This document shows positions 1 through 10,542 of a stretch of DNA of 60,282 nt, in pieces. Each line of letters begins with the position of its first letter. Position 1 is the stretch's first letter. The position numbers and the translations under genes are program-made. Under the pieces are notes generated by a model. It had not been told where the DNA came from. It did no database searches and worked only from the letters and a program-made list of their open reading frames with translations. This DNA comes from Nocardioides alcanivorans (GTDB taxonomy: Bacteria > Actinomycetota > Actinomycetes > Propionibacteriales > Nocardioidaceae): contig NZ_JAKGRW010000042.1 of NCBI RefSeq assembly GCF_021555175.1, forward strand, positions 1-60,282, in the 5' to 3' direction.

Positions 1-311
1 TCCCGATTGAACGGGATCGCCACGACGTGGTCGGCACCGTTCTCGGCCAGCAACGCCGCCCGCTCCTCCAACGTGGTGAGCATGCTCGGCGCGTGGTCCG
101 GGCGCAGCACCGCCATCGGATGCGGGTCGAAGGTCACTGCGACGACGGGCAGGCCGCCGAGTTCGGTGGCAACCTCCCAGGCCCGCCGGAGCACATGCTG
201 GTGGCCCAAGTGGCAGCCGTCGAAGTTCCCGATCGTGATGACGGTTCGGCCGAGGTCGGCCGGGAAGTCGTCAGGATTTCGCCAGATCTGCACGGCGAAA
301 CTTTCGCGCAT
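1..311 (-). CDS. ribF: Bifunctional riboflavin kinase/FAD synthetase, N-terminal part (runs off left edge)
   Basis: The first 103 residues of RibF, which phosphorylates riboflavin to FMN and adenylates FMN to FAD in the cytoplasm. Only the start of the FAD-synthetase nucleotidyltransferase domain is present. It carries the class signature VITIGNFDGCHLGHQ at about residues 24-38 (GNFDG plus HxGH, nucleotide binding) and VAVTFDPHPM further on. The ATG at 309-311 gives a typical RibF N-terminus (MRESFAVQIW). In actinobacteria ribF normally follows truB directly; here a giant repeat-protein gene separates them. The kinase domain lies beyond the window. The product is clear from the motif; the C-terminus cannot be checked. 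Confidence 0.9.
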   Translation of the reverse strand, partial: MRESFAVQIWRNPDDFPADLGRTVITIGNFDGCHLGHQHVLRRAWEVATELGGLPVVAVTFDPHPMAVLRPDHAPSMLTTLEERAALLAENGADHVVAIPFNR

Positions 312-327
312 CCCGGCCGGCAAAGCA

Positions 328-365
328 CTGCCGGGTCGGCCGTATCCCGCGCGCAGACCCGGCAG
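328..365 (-). terminator. Inverted repeat between the giant repeat-protein gene and ribF
   Basis: A perfect 10-bp inverted repeat (328-337 pairs with 356-365, 18-nt loop) sits just after the stop codon of the repeat-protein gene and 17 nt before the ribF start. No U-tract follows, so it may be a GC-rich actinobacterial terminator or a leader structure for ribF. Confidence 0.4.
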
Positions 366-371
366 TCCCCC

Positions 372-3300
372 TCATCCTCGGCGGCGCCGCAGCAGCACCA
401 GGCCGCCGCCCAGAGCGCCAGGCCCGCCACCAGCAGCCCACAACACCGGACCGCCGCGGCAGGCCGCCCGGCCCCTGGTCGTCGTCCTTCTCCTCGTCCA
501 CCGCGATGACCGCCTCGTCGCGGTCGTCGGTGCGCTGCCGCTGACCGAATTCCCATCAGGGTTGCCGTCGAGCTCACCGACGTTGCGGATCTGGCTGCCG
601 GGCTCGGCGACGATGTCGGCCACGAGCTTGAAGCTCGCGGTCTTGCCGGCCGGCAACGCGTCCACGTAGGTGCAGGTCATCAGTTGGCCGGCGTCCACAC
701 ACGACCACCCGGCACCTTCGACGGAGACCAGCGCCAATCCCTTGGGCAGGCGGTCGGTCACCACCAGCGGTGCGACGCTCGCGCTGGGACCGGCGTTGGT
801 GACCGCGAGGCGGTAGGTGACCCTGGACCCCTTCTGCGACGCGACCGACTTCTCCAGCGAGAGACCGACGGTCGGCACGACCTCACTCTTCTCGTCGTCG
901 GAGTCGTTGCCGGGGTCGCGGTCCTCGCTCGGCGTGCTGATCCGCGCGGTGTTGACGACCGTGGGCCAGGCGCTGGGCTCGACCCTCACCGTCAACTCCA
1001 CGACGCTGCTCGCACCTGCGGCCAGACCGTCGACGCGCACGCACTCCACGGCGGCACCAGCGGCGGAGCAGGTCCAGCCGTCGCCCGAACCGCCGACGTA
1101 GGAGAGCCCCTCGGGCAGCGGGTCGCTGAGCGTGATCGGCCCCGGGTCGTCGGTCGGACCGTTGTTGGTGACGGTCAGCCGGTAACGGCCCGCCTCGCCG
1201 ACGACGAGGTCGCCGACCAGGTCCTTCTCGATCGCGAGATCGACCAGCGGCGGCACCGGGAACCCGTCGGTGTCACGGTTGTCCTCGGTGTCGGTCTCCG
1301 GAGTGCTGGTCACCACCTGGGCCACGTTCTGCACCCATGGATAGGCGGCCGGACGAACCGTGGTGACCACGGTGATCGGCGGCGCGTCGACCCCGCTGGC
1401 GAGCGGACCCGTCAGGGCACAGGTGATCGTGCCGCCGTCCTCCGCGCAGTTCCAGTCATCGCCGGTGGCGTTCTCGTAGTCGAGGCCGACCGGGAGCAGG
1501 TCGGTGACCACCACGGCGCGCGCGGTCGAGGGTCCCTCGTTGCGTACGTCGATGGTGAAGGCCAGCTGGTCGCCGATGTGCACGACGTCGGTGTGCGTCT
1601 TCGCGATGACCAGGTTGGTGGCCCGGGTCACGGGCACCGTCTCGTCATCGATGTTGTTGGTCGGCTCGTCGTCGGTGGTCGGCGAGTCGACCTCAGCGGT
1701 GTTGGTGGCAGAGCCGGTGTCGGCGTCCGCGGCAACCATCACCTGCATCTCCAGGGCCGGGGCATCCTCACCAGCCAGCAGACCGTCGGTGAGAACGCAC
1801 TCGACCACCCGCCCGGCCCGCGGCGTGCACGCCCACGGCTCTGCCGCGGAGAGGAAGCTGAAGTCCGTGGGCAACTGGTCGGTGATCGTCAGCGGGCCGA
1901 CCGCGTCGGACGGACCGTTGTTGGTCACCGTCAGTCGGTAGCCGGTCGGCATGCCGGCGACGACGGTGCCACCGGTGTGCTCCTTGGCGAGCTCCAGGTC
2001 GGCCACGGCCACCACGCCCACAGGCGCGTCGTCCTCGTTGTCGACCGGGTCGTCGCCAGGGGTGACGGTGGTCACCGACGCCCGGTTGGTCAACGTGCTG
2101 CCGTCGGGTACGCCGGCCGCCACCGTGGCGACCACCGTGATCGACTCCGCAGTGGTCCCGGCCACGATCCGGTCCATCGTGCAGACCAGGGCCGTGCAGT
2201 TCCAGCCGGTGCCCGACATCGACACCAGGGTCAGCCCCGCCGGAAGCACATCGGTGACCTCCACCTGGCGAGCGTCGGAGGAGCCCGTGTTCTCGACAGT
2301 GATCTCGAAGGTTGCGTCCTCACCGGCGCGGACCGGGTCGGCGCCGACCGTCGACTTGCCCAGGACCAGCTCGGTCTCCTCGGTGACCGGTGTCGGCTCC
2401 GGGTCGGTGTTGTTCTCCGGGGTCGGATCGGTCGCCGGGCCGTCCACCGAGGCGATGTTGAGCAGGCCCGTGGTGCCGACGCCGCTGTCGACCGCGACCA
2501 CGACGGTGATCACCGGCGCGCTCTGCCCGCTGGACAGCGCCGCGGCCCTGGTCAGGGTCAGCTCCTGGTCTTCCTGGTCGAGCACCCAACCGCTGCCGGT
2601 CGCGCTGACCAGGGTGAGGCCAGCGGGAAGGGTGTCGGTGACCACGATCGGTCCGGGCGAGGTGGCGGAGCCGTTGTTGCGCACCCGCAGCTCGTAGGTG
2701 GCCTGCTCGCCGGCGACGACCGGTGCGGTCATCAGGGTCTTGGAGATCGCAAGGTCCGCCTCGACGTCGATCCCGGTGTCGTCGTCATCCTCGTTGTTGG
2801 GCAGGTGCGGGTCCGGGGTGTCGCTCTCGACCCGAGCCGAGTTCCGGACACTGCTGGTCAGGCCCTCGTCGATGGCGACGGTGATCTCGAAGGAGACCTG
2901 GTTGTCCCCGGTCACCGCGGAGAGCCCGCCCGCCAGTTCGCAGGTCAGCTCCTGTCCTTCAGCGCCGCAGCTCCAGCCACCCGTGGCGCTGTCCGCGACG
3001 AACGTCAGGTCGTCGGGCAACGTGTCGGTCAGCCTGAGCGGGCCAGCAGCGTCCGACGGGCCGTGGTTGGTCACGGTGAACCGGTAGGTGCCCTGCTCGC
3101 CGGCCTTGAAGTCGCCGACATGGGTCTTCTCCAGCGCCAGGTCGGCGCTGGGCTTCGGCGTGCTGATGACCTCGTCGGTGTCCGGCTCCTCGGGCCCGCT
3201 GGTCGGGTCGGTGGGCTCCTCGACCTCGACCCCGTTGGTGACGGTGGAGGTCAGGCTGCTGTCGACCGAGACGGTCAGCGTGATCTGGGGCAGGGTCCCG

Positions 3301-6300
3301 GGCGCTACCGGGCCGCCGTCCCAGACGAAGGTGAGCACCTGGCCCGTCTGGTCGTCCAGCTCCCAGTCGTCGCCCGCGAAGGACTGATAGGTCAGCCCGG
3401 CCGGCAGCGTCTCGGTGACGGTGATGTCGCCCTGCGACCACGACGGGCCATGGTTGTCCACCACGATGGTGTACGTCGCGTCGGTGCCCGGCACCAGCGC
3501 TCCGTTCAGCGACTTCTCGATCCCGAAGTCGGAGATCGTGGTGACCGTGGAGGTCTCCTCGTCCTCGTTGTTGCCGTCCTCCGGGTCGTGGGTCTTCGCC
3601 TCGACGCCGGCAACGTTCTTCAGGTCCGTGCCGGCCGTGACGTCGGCTGCGACCAGACCGGTCACCGTGATGGTCCGGGAGTCGCTCGCGGCCAGCGGCC
3701 CGGCGTGGGTGCAGGTGATCAGCTGGCCGGACGGAGTCGGGCAGCTCCAGCCCGCGCCGATGGCCGAGACGAAGCCTACGCCGGTGGGCAACTCGTCCTC
3801 GACCACGAGGGGGCCAACTGCTGGATCACCGCCCTTGTTGGTGACGGTGAGGGTCCAGGAGAAGTTCTCACCAGCAACCGGTGCGGCACCGGTCGGGGTG
3901 ACCGCCTTGTCGATCTGCAGGTCGGCGGAGTCGATCCTGGTCGACTCGTCGTCCTCGTCCTCGGTCACGACCGTGCCACCGTCGAGATCCTTGCCGGTGG
4001 CCCGGGCCTCGTTGGTGTGGGCGGTGGCGGAGCCGACGGCCGCGGAGTCACCCGGCGTCGCGGTCAGGTTGATCACGATCGTCTGGCCCCCGGCGAGGTC
4101 GGCCAGGTCGGCCCAGGTGAGGGTCTGGCCGCTGACCGTCGGGTCGAGCTGTGCGGCGGCCGCGCCGGGAAGGGCGACCATGGCCGACTCGACGTCGTAC
4201 GTCCAGCCTGTCGGCAGGGTGTCGACCACGTCGACGTCGTGAGCGGTCGGGGCACCGGACCTGTTGGTGACGGTGAGCTGCCAGCGCACCGGCGTGCCGC
4301 GGTAGGCCGGTGCGGCGTCGAGCAGTTGCTTGTCGATGCTCAGCTCGGGCAGCAGCGGCGTGACGGTGGCTTCTGCTGTCGGCCCCTCATAGTCACGACC
4401 CTCCTTGCCGGGCAGCGACCAGTACTCATCGATCTCGACGGTGTTGGTCTGCGCGGCCTTCTCCCCGCTGACGAGCCGCGCCCGGTAGGTGAGCTCGACC
4501 GACGCGCCCGGGGCGATCGGTCCGAGATCGGTCCAGGTGATGGTCCGGCCGTCGGCGCTGAGCACGCCGCCGTTGTCGATCGTCGCCTCGGTGACCACGA
4601 CGCCGGCGGGCACCGCATCGCTGACGTCGATGTCGTGCGCGGTGGACTTGGCGGCACCGGAGGGGTTGGTGACCGTCACCGTGTAGGTGAACTCCTCACC
4701 ATGTGCCGGGTTCGCCTCCGCGACCGTCTTGTCGATGGTGAGCCGTGGCTCGAGGACGGTGACCGTGGAGGTTGCCGGGTTGGTCTGCCTGTCGGTGGTG
4801 TCGGTCGGTGCCGACTTCCACCGGAAGCGGGCACTGTTGGTCAGGGTCTCCCCAGCATCGTTGCGCTGCCCACCGAACTCATCGGTGCGTACGACGGCCG
4901 TGTAGGTGATCCGCAGGGTGCGGTTCTCAGCGGAGGTCGGGATGTGGCCGAAGCTCCAGGTGACCGTCTGTCCGCTGGTGGACTCGGCATGTGTCGGGAG
5001 TGCAGGGGTGCACGGTGCGCCGCTCTCGACGCAGCCGACGGTGACGTCGCCGATCGATGCGGGGTCGATGCCGTTCGGCAGCATGTCGACCACTCGGGCG
5101 TCGTAGAAGTGTGCGTCCTTCGGGAGGTTCGCCTCGACGGTGAACGTCACCTTGTCGCCCACAGGTGCACTGGCGGGCGTTACCGACTTGGTGATGGTGC
5201 TGCTCGGCACGGTGATCGTGGCGCTCGTGGTGGCCGCGTAGGTCTTGTCGCCGGGAGGAGTGCCGGGCATGGAGCTGCCGGTCAGCGTGACGGCATTGAC
5301 GAAGCTCGCCGCCGAGCCGGCGTTGTCGTCGACCTTGACGGTGTAGGCCAAGGTTGCGGGAGCGCCGTTGACCAGCGGCGTACTCGCCGGCCAGTCCCAG
5401 CGAATCTCGGTCTTGCCAGCGGCGCAGGTCGAGCTCGGGTCGACCACGGCGGCCGTGCCCACGCTCGGCGTGCCGACCGATTGCACGGTCAGCCCAGCCG
5501 GGACGCAGTCGATGAGGAACGTGTCGTGCAGGACCGGCTTGCGGTTGTTGCTCGCCCTGATCGTGTAGGTGACGCTCTGGCCGGCGCCGGGCGCCTGGGG
5601 GTTGGCCGTCTTGGTGACCTGCGGCTGCGGTTCGACCAGGGTGACCGTCGAGGTGTCGGTGACATCGTTCAACTGGCCTCCCTGCTCGTCCTGGTAAGCA
5701 AAGCGCGCGGTGTTGGTGCGGGTCTGGCCGTGAACGGCGCTGGTGCCGGCGTCGACATGGGTCCGCACGGTGATGCGGATCCGCTGCACGTCAGCACCGA
5801 TGACCGCTTCGTCCTGCAGGACGACGCTGATCCTCTTCTGGGCGAGGTCGTAGGTCGGGGCGGACGGCACGATGCCACCCACGGCGTCGTTCCATGAGCC
5901 GGCGCCGATCCGGTGCTCGACGGTGATCGGCCCGTCGTGGACCAGGTGGGAGGGCAGCACGTCGGTGAGTACGCCCTGGTAGACGGTGGTGTTGGCCGGA
6001 AGCGTGGCCTCGATCGTGTAGGTGACCTTCTCCCCCGGCACCGCATTGCTGACGGTGCCGGAGCCCTGGTCGACCTCCGGGATGACCTCGGTGACGTTGC
6101 TCTTGTCGAGCGCCACCGCGGGAACCCGCACGGTGTGGTCGTCGTGCGTCGCCGGCGCGTCCTCGTCGTCCTCGGGCACGCTGGGGTCGACGTTGTCGAC
6201 GGGGAAGTGCGGGTGGTCGTTGTCCTGGTTGTCCCGGGAGACGTAGGTGCGCACTCCGGCATCGTTGGTGTAGCTCGCGCCCGCAGCCACGGTCGCCGGG

Positions 6301-8833
6301 TAGGTGACGGTGTAGGTCAGCTGCTCGCCGAGGTCCGAGAGCGATTCACCGGGTTGCAGGGTGACACCCGCGAGCAGCCACTTGAGCGCGTCACGCCCGT
6401 CGACGCCCTCGCCGGCTCCGTTGCCGGCGCCGTCGGGGTTGGCGGTGACGTCGGCCCAGTGGATCCCTTCGGGAAGTACGTCCCAGATCACCGGGTCGTA
6501 CACCGGCTCCGCGCCGTTGTTGGTGACGTCGACGGTGAAGACGACCGACGTACCGGCGCGGACCGTGGTGCTGTCACCGGTCTTGGAGATCGCCAACGGC
6601 GGCACCGGCGGGACCCGGAAGTCCTCCTTGTCCCGCAGGAAGCTCACGGCTCCTTCGGTGTTGGTCCAGGTGAGCTTCGCCAGATTGCCCGGTACGTCGA
6701 CCTCGCCGGGCGCAGCGGTGGTGTTGACGATGGCTGAGATCCGGTAGAGGAAGCGCCCACCCTTGGCGACGAACCTGTCGCCGCCCTGGGGGTGCCGATC
6801 GCGAAACGCACGCTTCCGCCGGCTTCGCCCGCAGGCGACGGCTCGGTGACCTGGGCAGTGACGTTGTTGTCGCCGAGCGGCTGGGCGGAACCAGGCTCGT
6901 AGGTCAGGTTCTCGGGCAGGAAGTCGGTGAGCACCGGGTTCTTGGTGTCGACGCCGTTGGGGAAGTCGACCTGGAGCAGGAAGCAGACCCGGGAGCCCTC
7001 GTTGAAGGTGACCTGGGGGTCCGTGAGATCAGCACTGTCCTCGTAGTCGGCCGCGTCGTTGGTGCAGGTGTGCACCGCCGCACCGTTCGGCAGGATCCGC
7101 TTGTCGAGCTCGACGACGCCGCCGGTCAGGGAGGCGCGCGACTCATCGGCCACCGCCTGGGTACCGCTCTCGGCGCCCAGACCGTCCACGGAGGTCGTGG
7201 TGCCGGTCAGCGAGACGGTGTTGACGTAGTCGTCGCCGGCGACGGTGGGGGCGTTGCTCTTGCGGTAGTTCACGCCCATCAGCGCATCGAAGGTGATCGT
7301 GTGGGTGTCGCTTGCCGTCATCGCCGGCGCCGAGAAGACGATCTCGTGGGTGCCATCGGTCGGGTGCGGGGTCACGCTCGTCACCGTCGCGCCCTGCGGC
7401 GCCTGTGCGGCGGGGCTGCCGCTGTGGGCAGCGTCGCAGGCCGCGACGCCCATCGCCAGTGGGCAGAGGCCGTCAGGAAGCACGTCGGTGAGGACGACGT
7501 CGGCAGCGGTGGCGTACTCGCCGGTCTGCAACTCGAAGGTGAAGGTGGCGATCCGGCCGTGCTCGAACTCGGCGGGGCTGACCGACTTCTGGATCGCCAG
7601 GTCCTCGGCGGTGACCGTCACCGTGTCGCTGTCGGCGACCTGTGTCGTGGCTCCCGCTGCGACCGGGCCGGCGTAGTCGGCCGTGACGTGGGCGCGGTTG
7701 GTGAGCTCCTGCTCGGCGAGCGTCTCCCGGGTGGAGGCACCGGTGTTGTTGTCGAGGTTGGCGCCCTGCTCACCGGACACAGGTGCCGGCGTGCCGTCGG
7801 GGAAGTCCATGGTGTTGGCCCGCATCGGGATGCCGGCGCGGTAGTTGATCTGGGCCTTCTCGCCGGGGGTGAGGGTGCCCAGCCGCCACTCCACCCGGGT
7901 CCAGACACCGGCCAGGGGCTGGCCCGTCGCCGGGTCCAGCGGGTTCTCCACCGTGGTCACCGAGTACGGCGACGGGCAGTTGGCACCGTCGACGTACTGT
8001 CCGCCGCCGGGCCCGCTGGGGGACGGGGTCTGGTCGAGAGAGTCCGCCCCCGGGTACTCGGGCGTCCGGGCGGTGGTGTGGTCCGCTCCGCCGCAGCCGA
8101 GGAACTCCAGCTGGGCAGGCAGCAGGTCGACCACCACGACGTCGTGGTCCTCGTGGTGGCCGTTGTTGGTGACCAGCAGGGTGTAGGTCGTGGTGTGGTC
8201 GTGCACGCCCCGCACCAGCTCGTGCTCGGGGCTGGGCTCGGACTTGTCGATCTTGATCGCGGAGATCCTGGTCTGCTGCTCGGTCGAAGTCGCCCAGTTG
8301 TTCGCACCGCTGGTGTAGGTGCCCTGGCCGTTGAACTTGGGAACCGTGCGCTCGACGGTGTTGGTGTAGGCCGACGCCGACGTGGCGAAGGTGCTGCCGA
8401 CCGGGAGGGCGTCCTTGTCCCCCTGCAGCGCGAAGGTGAGCGACTGGGCCGCCCCGACGGGGAGGTCGGAGACGTTGTCCCAGATCAAGATGGTGCGTCC
8501 CTGGGGACCGGGTCCGGTCAGCTGTCGCGGCTCGCCCAGGGAGGAAGGCCGGGTCGGGCCGGCGTAGGAGACGCCGTCGGGCAGCTCGAAACGGAACGAG
8601 AGGTTGTACTGCGGGTCCGCGCCGGCGTTCGTGGCGGTGAGCCTCACCTGCGCGGGCTCACCCAACAGGACGTCGCCCGTCGTCTCCACCTCGACCGTCA
8701 GGTCGTCCGGCGGCGCCGCGATGCCCGGAGTCGCCGGCAGCGCGACCAGTGCGGTCAACAGCAGGGCCAGCGCTCCGAGCAGCCGGATGACTCCCCCACT
8801 CGTGCGCGGACGCACCTCAGCAACAGACAACAT
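372..8833 (-). CDS. Giant secreted DUF11-repeat surface protein (frame broken by apparent indels)
   Basis: Encodes a surface protein of about 2821 residues once the frame is repaired. A signal peptide (residues about 1-40, hydrophobic LLGALALLLTALVALP, AxA-type end) precedes about 19 tandem repeats of about 110-140 residues. Each repeat has the DUF11/TIGR01451 pattern: a start like LxIxKT, then a core like YTVTVTNNGP and VTDxLPxGL. The last are separated by acidic linkers rich in D, E and P. The tail reads a hydrophobic LLVAGLALWAA segment and ends in GLVLLRRRRG, with an LP dipeptide before it, like a sortase or membrane anchor; local indels hide any full LPxTG. The frame breaks at the G5 run 6788-6792: codons continue seamlessly across it (VRFAIGTP to QGGDRFVAKG). 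The downstream open frame (372-6647) and upstream one (6644-8833) are therefore one gene. Further single-base losses near 535 and within about 400-460 scramble the anchor. DUF11 proteins are usually stalk-like adhesins; the ligand is unknown. Confidence 0.8.
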
Positions 8834-8852
8834 GAATCAAAGCCCTCTCCAC

Positions 8853-8873
8853 GTGGCGGGCGCTGCCCGCCAC
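8853..8873 (-). promoter_or_regulatory. 9-bp hairpin in the leader of the giant repeat-protein gene
   Basis: A perfect inverted repeat (8853-8861 with 8865-8873, loop GCT) begins 20 nt upstream of the start codon at 8833. The 272-base gap 8834-9105 holds this, the truB-side hairpin and presumably the promoter; I see no gene or recognisable riboswitch in it. The hairpin is close enough to the ribosome binding site to affect initiation, but that is inference. Confidence 0.3.
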
Positions 8874-9010
8874 CACTTCCGATCACCGGCCACGGAGACG
8901 TGGCACTGGGCAGATTCATTGCTCCCGAAGCGCCTCTGCGGGTTCACGGTAGGCAGGGAGTCGTCGTCCTGCCCGTGAAACGGCGGGATTGTGAGCCATG
9001 CGACGTGCCA

Positions 9011-9030
9011 CCCGGGACCCAAGTCCCGGG
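9011..9030 (-). terminator. Putative terminator hairpin after truB
   Basis: An 8-bp perfect stem (9011-9018 with 9023-9030, 4-nt loop) lies about 75 nt past the truB stop. It is GC-rich with no U-tract, as is common in actinobacteria. It would separate truB from the repeat-protein gene. Confidence 0.4.
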
Positions 9031-9105
9031 CCATGTCACTGGACGGGCCATGCCCATCGCCGAGGCCAGCACGGAGAGTGCCACCCTCGGCGTCGGCCGA
9101 GACGC

Positions 9106-9978
9106 TCAGCCGACGAAGACGGCGACCGGGGCCGAGCCCTCGGAGCGAGGCTCGTAGAGGGCCAGGAAGTCCCCTTCGGGCCCGAAGACGGCGGTCAGCC
9201 CCTGCACCCGCAGATCGAGGCGCTTGCCGACCCTCACCGCGGCCGCCTGTGTCTCGTCCAGCTCGACGGTCGGGAAGCTCAGCCGCGCGGCATCGGCGAT
9301 CGGGAGCAGTCGGAACTCCTGGTCCAGTTCCTCCAGGGTGTGGGCCGTCTCCAGGTCGAAGGGCCCCACCGCCGTACGGCGCAACGCGGTCAGGTGCCCG
9401 CCCACACCGAGGTCGGCACCCAGATCACGCGCGATGGCACGGATGTAGGTGCCGCTGGAGCAGCGCACGGAGATGTCGAGGTCGATGAAGTCGTCGACGG
9501 CGCGGACGTCACTCACCACCAGGTCGTGCACGGTGACCGGGCGGGCCTTGAGCTCGACCGCCTCCCCCTCACGGACGAGCTGGTGTGCTCGCTTGCCGTC
9601 GACCTTGATGGCCGAGACGGCCGTGGGCACCTGGAGGAGGTCACCCACGAAGCCGAGTGCCGCCGTACGCACCTGCTCCGGGGAGAGATGGCCGGCCGGC
9701 GCGGTCGCAGTGATCTCTCCCTCGGCGTCGTCCGTGTGACGCGCCTGGCCCAACCGCACAGTGGCGTCGTAACACTTCTCGGTGAGCATCAGGTGGCCGA
9801 GGAGCCGGGTGGCGCGGTTGATGCCGAGCACGAGCACGCCGGTGGCCATCGGGTCGAGCGTGCCGGCATGGCCGACCTTGCGGGTGCCGGCCAGACGGCG
9901 GACCCGGGAGACCACGCCGTGCGAGGTGATTCCTCCGGGCTTGTCGACGACGACGAGCCCGGACGCGGAGCCACTCAC
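9106..9978 (-). CDS. truB: tRNA pseudouridine(55) synthase TruB
   Basis: Converts U55 of the tRNA T-arm to pseudouridine in the cytoplasm. At 290 residues it has the usual TruB length. The N-terminus reads [17 protein letters not shown] and the catalytic motif [13 protein letters not shown] holds the nucleophilic Asp at about residue 42. The C-terminal third would be the PUA-like RNA-binding domain. I chose the GTG at 9976-9978 because it overlaps the rbfA stop by 4 bp (GTGA) and gives the standard N-terminus; an upstream ATG at 10047 would add an atypical Arg-rich extension reading inside rbfA. It is translationally coupled to rbfA at the end of the nusA-infB cluster. Confidence 0.95.
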   Translation of the reverse strand: MSGSASGLVVVDKPGGITSHGVVSRVRRLAGTRKVGHAGTLDPMATGVLVLGINRATRLLGHLMLTEKCYDATVRLGQARHTDDAEGEITATAPAGHLSPEQVRTAALGFVGDLLQVPTAVSAIKVDGKRAHQLVREGEAVELKARPVTVHDLVVSDVRAVDDFIDLDISVRCSSGTYIRAIARDLGADLGVGGHLTALRRTAVGPFDLETAHTLEELDQEFRLLPIADAARLSFPTVELDETQAAAVRVGKRLDLRVQGLTAVFGPEGDFLALYEPRSEGSAPVAVFVG

Positions 9979-10424
9979 GCCTCGTCGTCCGCCTCGTCGT
10001 CCTCGATCTCGCGGGGCTTCTTGTAGGGGTCGTCCCCAGCCGCCCAATCGGCACCGGCGCGTGCGGCTGCGACCTTCTCGTCCTGTTCCTTGGCGCGGGC
10101 CAGGACCTCGTCGAGGTGGCGCGCGGTCTCGGGCAGCGCGTCGTGGATGAAGTCGAGCGTGGGCACCTGGCGGGTGCCCAGCTGCTTGCCGACCTCGGAA
10201 CGGATGAGGCCCTTGGCGGACTCGAGCGCGGCGGCCGTGCCGACCAGCTCGTCCTCGTCACCGAAGACCGTGTAGAAGATCGTCGCCTGCTGGGCGTCGC
10301 CGGTCAGCCGCACATCGGTGACGGTCACGAAGCCGAGCCGCGGATCCTTGATCCGACGCTCCAACATCTCGGCCACGATGACCTTGATCCGATCCGCGAT
10401 CTTGCGCACGCGTGGGCTTGCCAT
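9975..10424 (-). CDS. rbfA: 30S ribosome-binding factor A
   Basis: RbfA assists late maturation of the 30S subunit and 16S rRNA 5'-end processing. At 149 residues it is a single KH-fold domain. It has the family start [20 protein letters not shown], the strand [17 protein letters not shown] and the motif [11 protein letters not shown]. The acidic C-terminal tail ([11 protein letters not shown]) is common in actinobacterial versions. It lies downstream of infB with a strong hairpin between them (10496-10527), and overlaps truB by 4 bp. Confidence 0.95.
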   Translation of the reverse strand: MASPRVRKIADRIKVIVAEMLERRIKDPRLGFVTVTDVRLTGDAQQATIFYTVFGDEDELVGTAAALESAKGLIRSEVGKQLGTRQVPTLDFIHDALPETARHLDEVLARAKEQDEKVAAARAGADWAAGDDPYKKPREIEDDEADDEA

Positions 10425-10495
10425 GGGTTTCTCCTACCGAGGTGACACCTGCGGGATCCCCGCCGGTGGTCTGAGTCTAGAAGGTGGGAAATGCG

Positions 10496-10527
10496 GAGGC
10501 GGGCCCGGGAATCCCCGGGCCCGCCTC
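10496..10527 (-). terminator. Strong GC hairpin after infB
   Basis: A perfect 14-bp stem (10496-10509 with 10514-10527, 4-nt loop) starts 16 nt past the infB stop and lies between infB and rbfA on the minus strand. It probably terminates or attenuates transcription from the nusA-infB unit. Confidence 0.6.
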
Positions 10528-10542
10528 AGTTGCTTCGGAGGA

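Noticed and set aside
684..5897. A 1737-codon open frame on the plus strand opposite the giant repeat gene
   Set aside because: It is low-complexity Gly/Arg/Asp-rich, has no domain or start signals, and lies exactly antisense to a clear repeat protein; long antisense frames are common in GC-rich DNA.
6788..6792. Phase variation of the giant surface protein by the G5 run
   Set aside because: The same kind of one-base loss occurs in essential genes throughout the window, and a run of five is short for slipped-strand switching.
8837..9034. A 65-codon minus-strand frame just before the giant protein start, possibly a leader peptide
   Set aside because: No ribosome site or conserved feature, and it spans the hairpins of the leader region.
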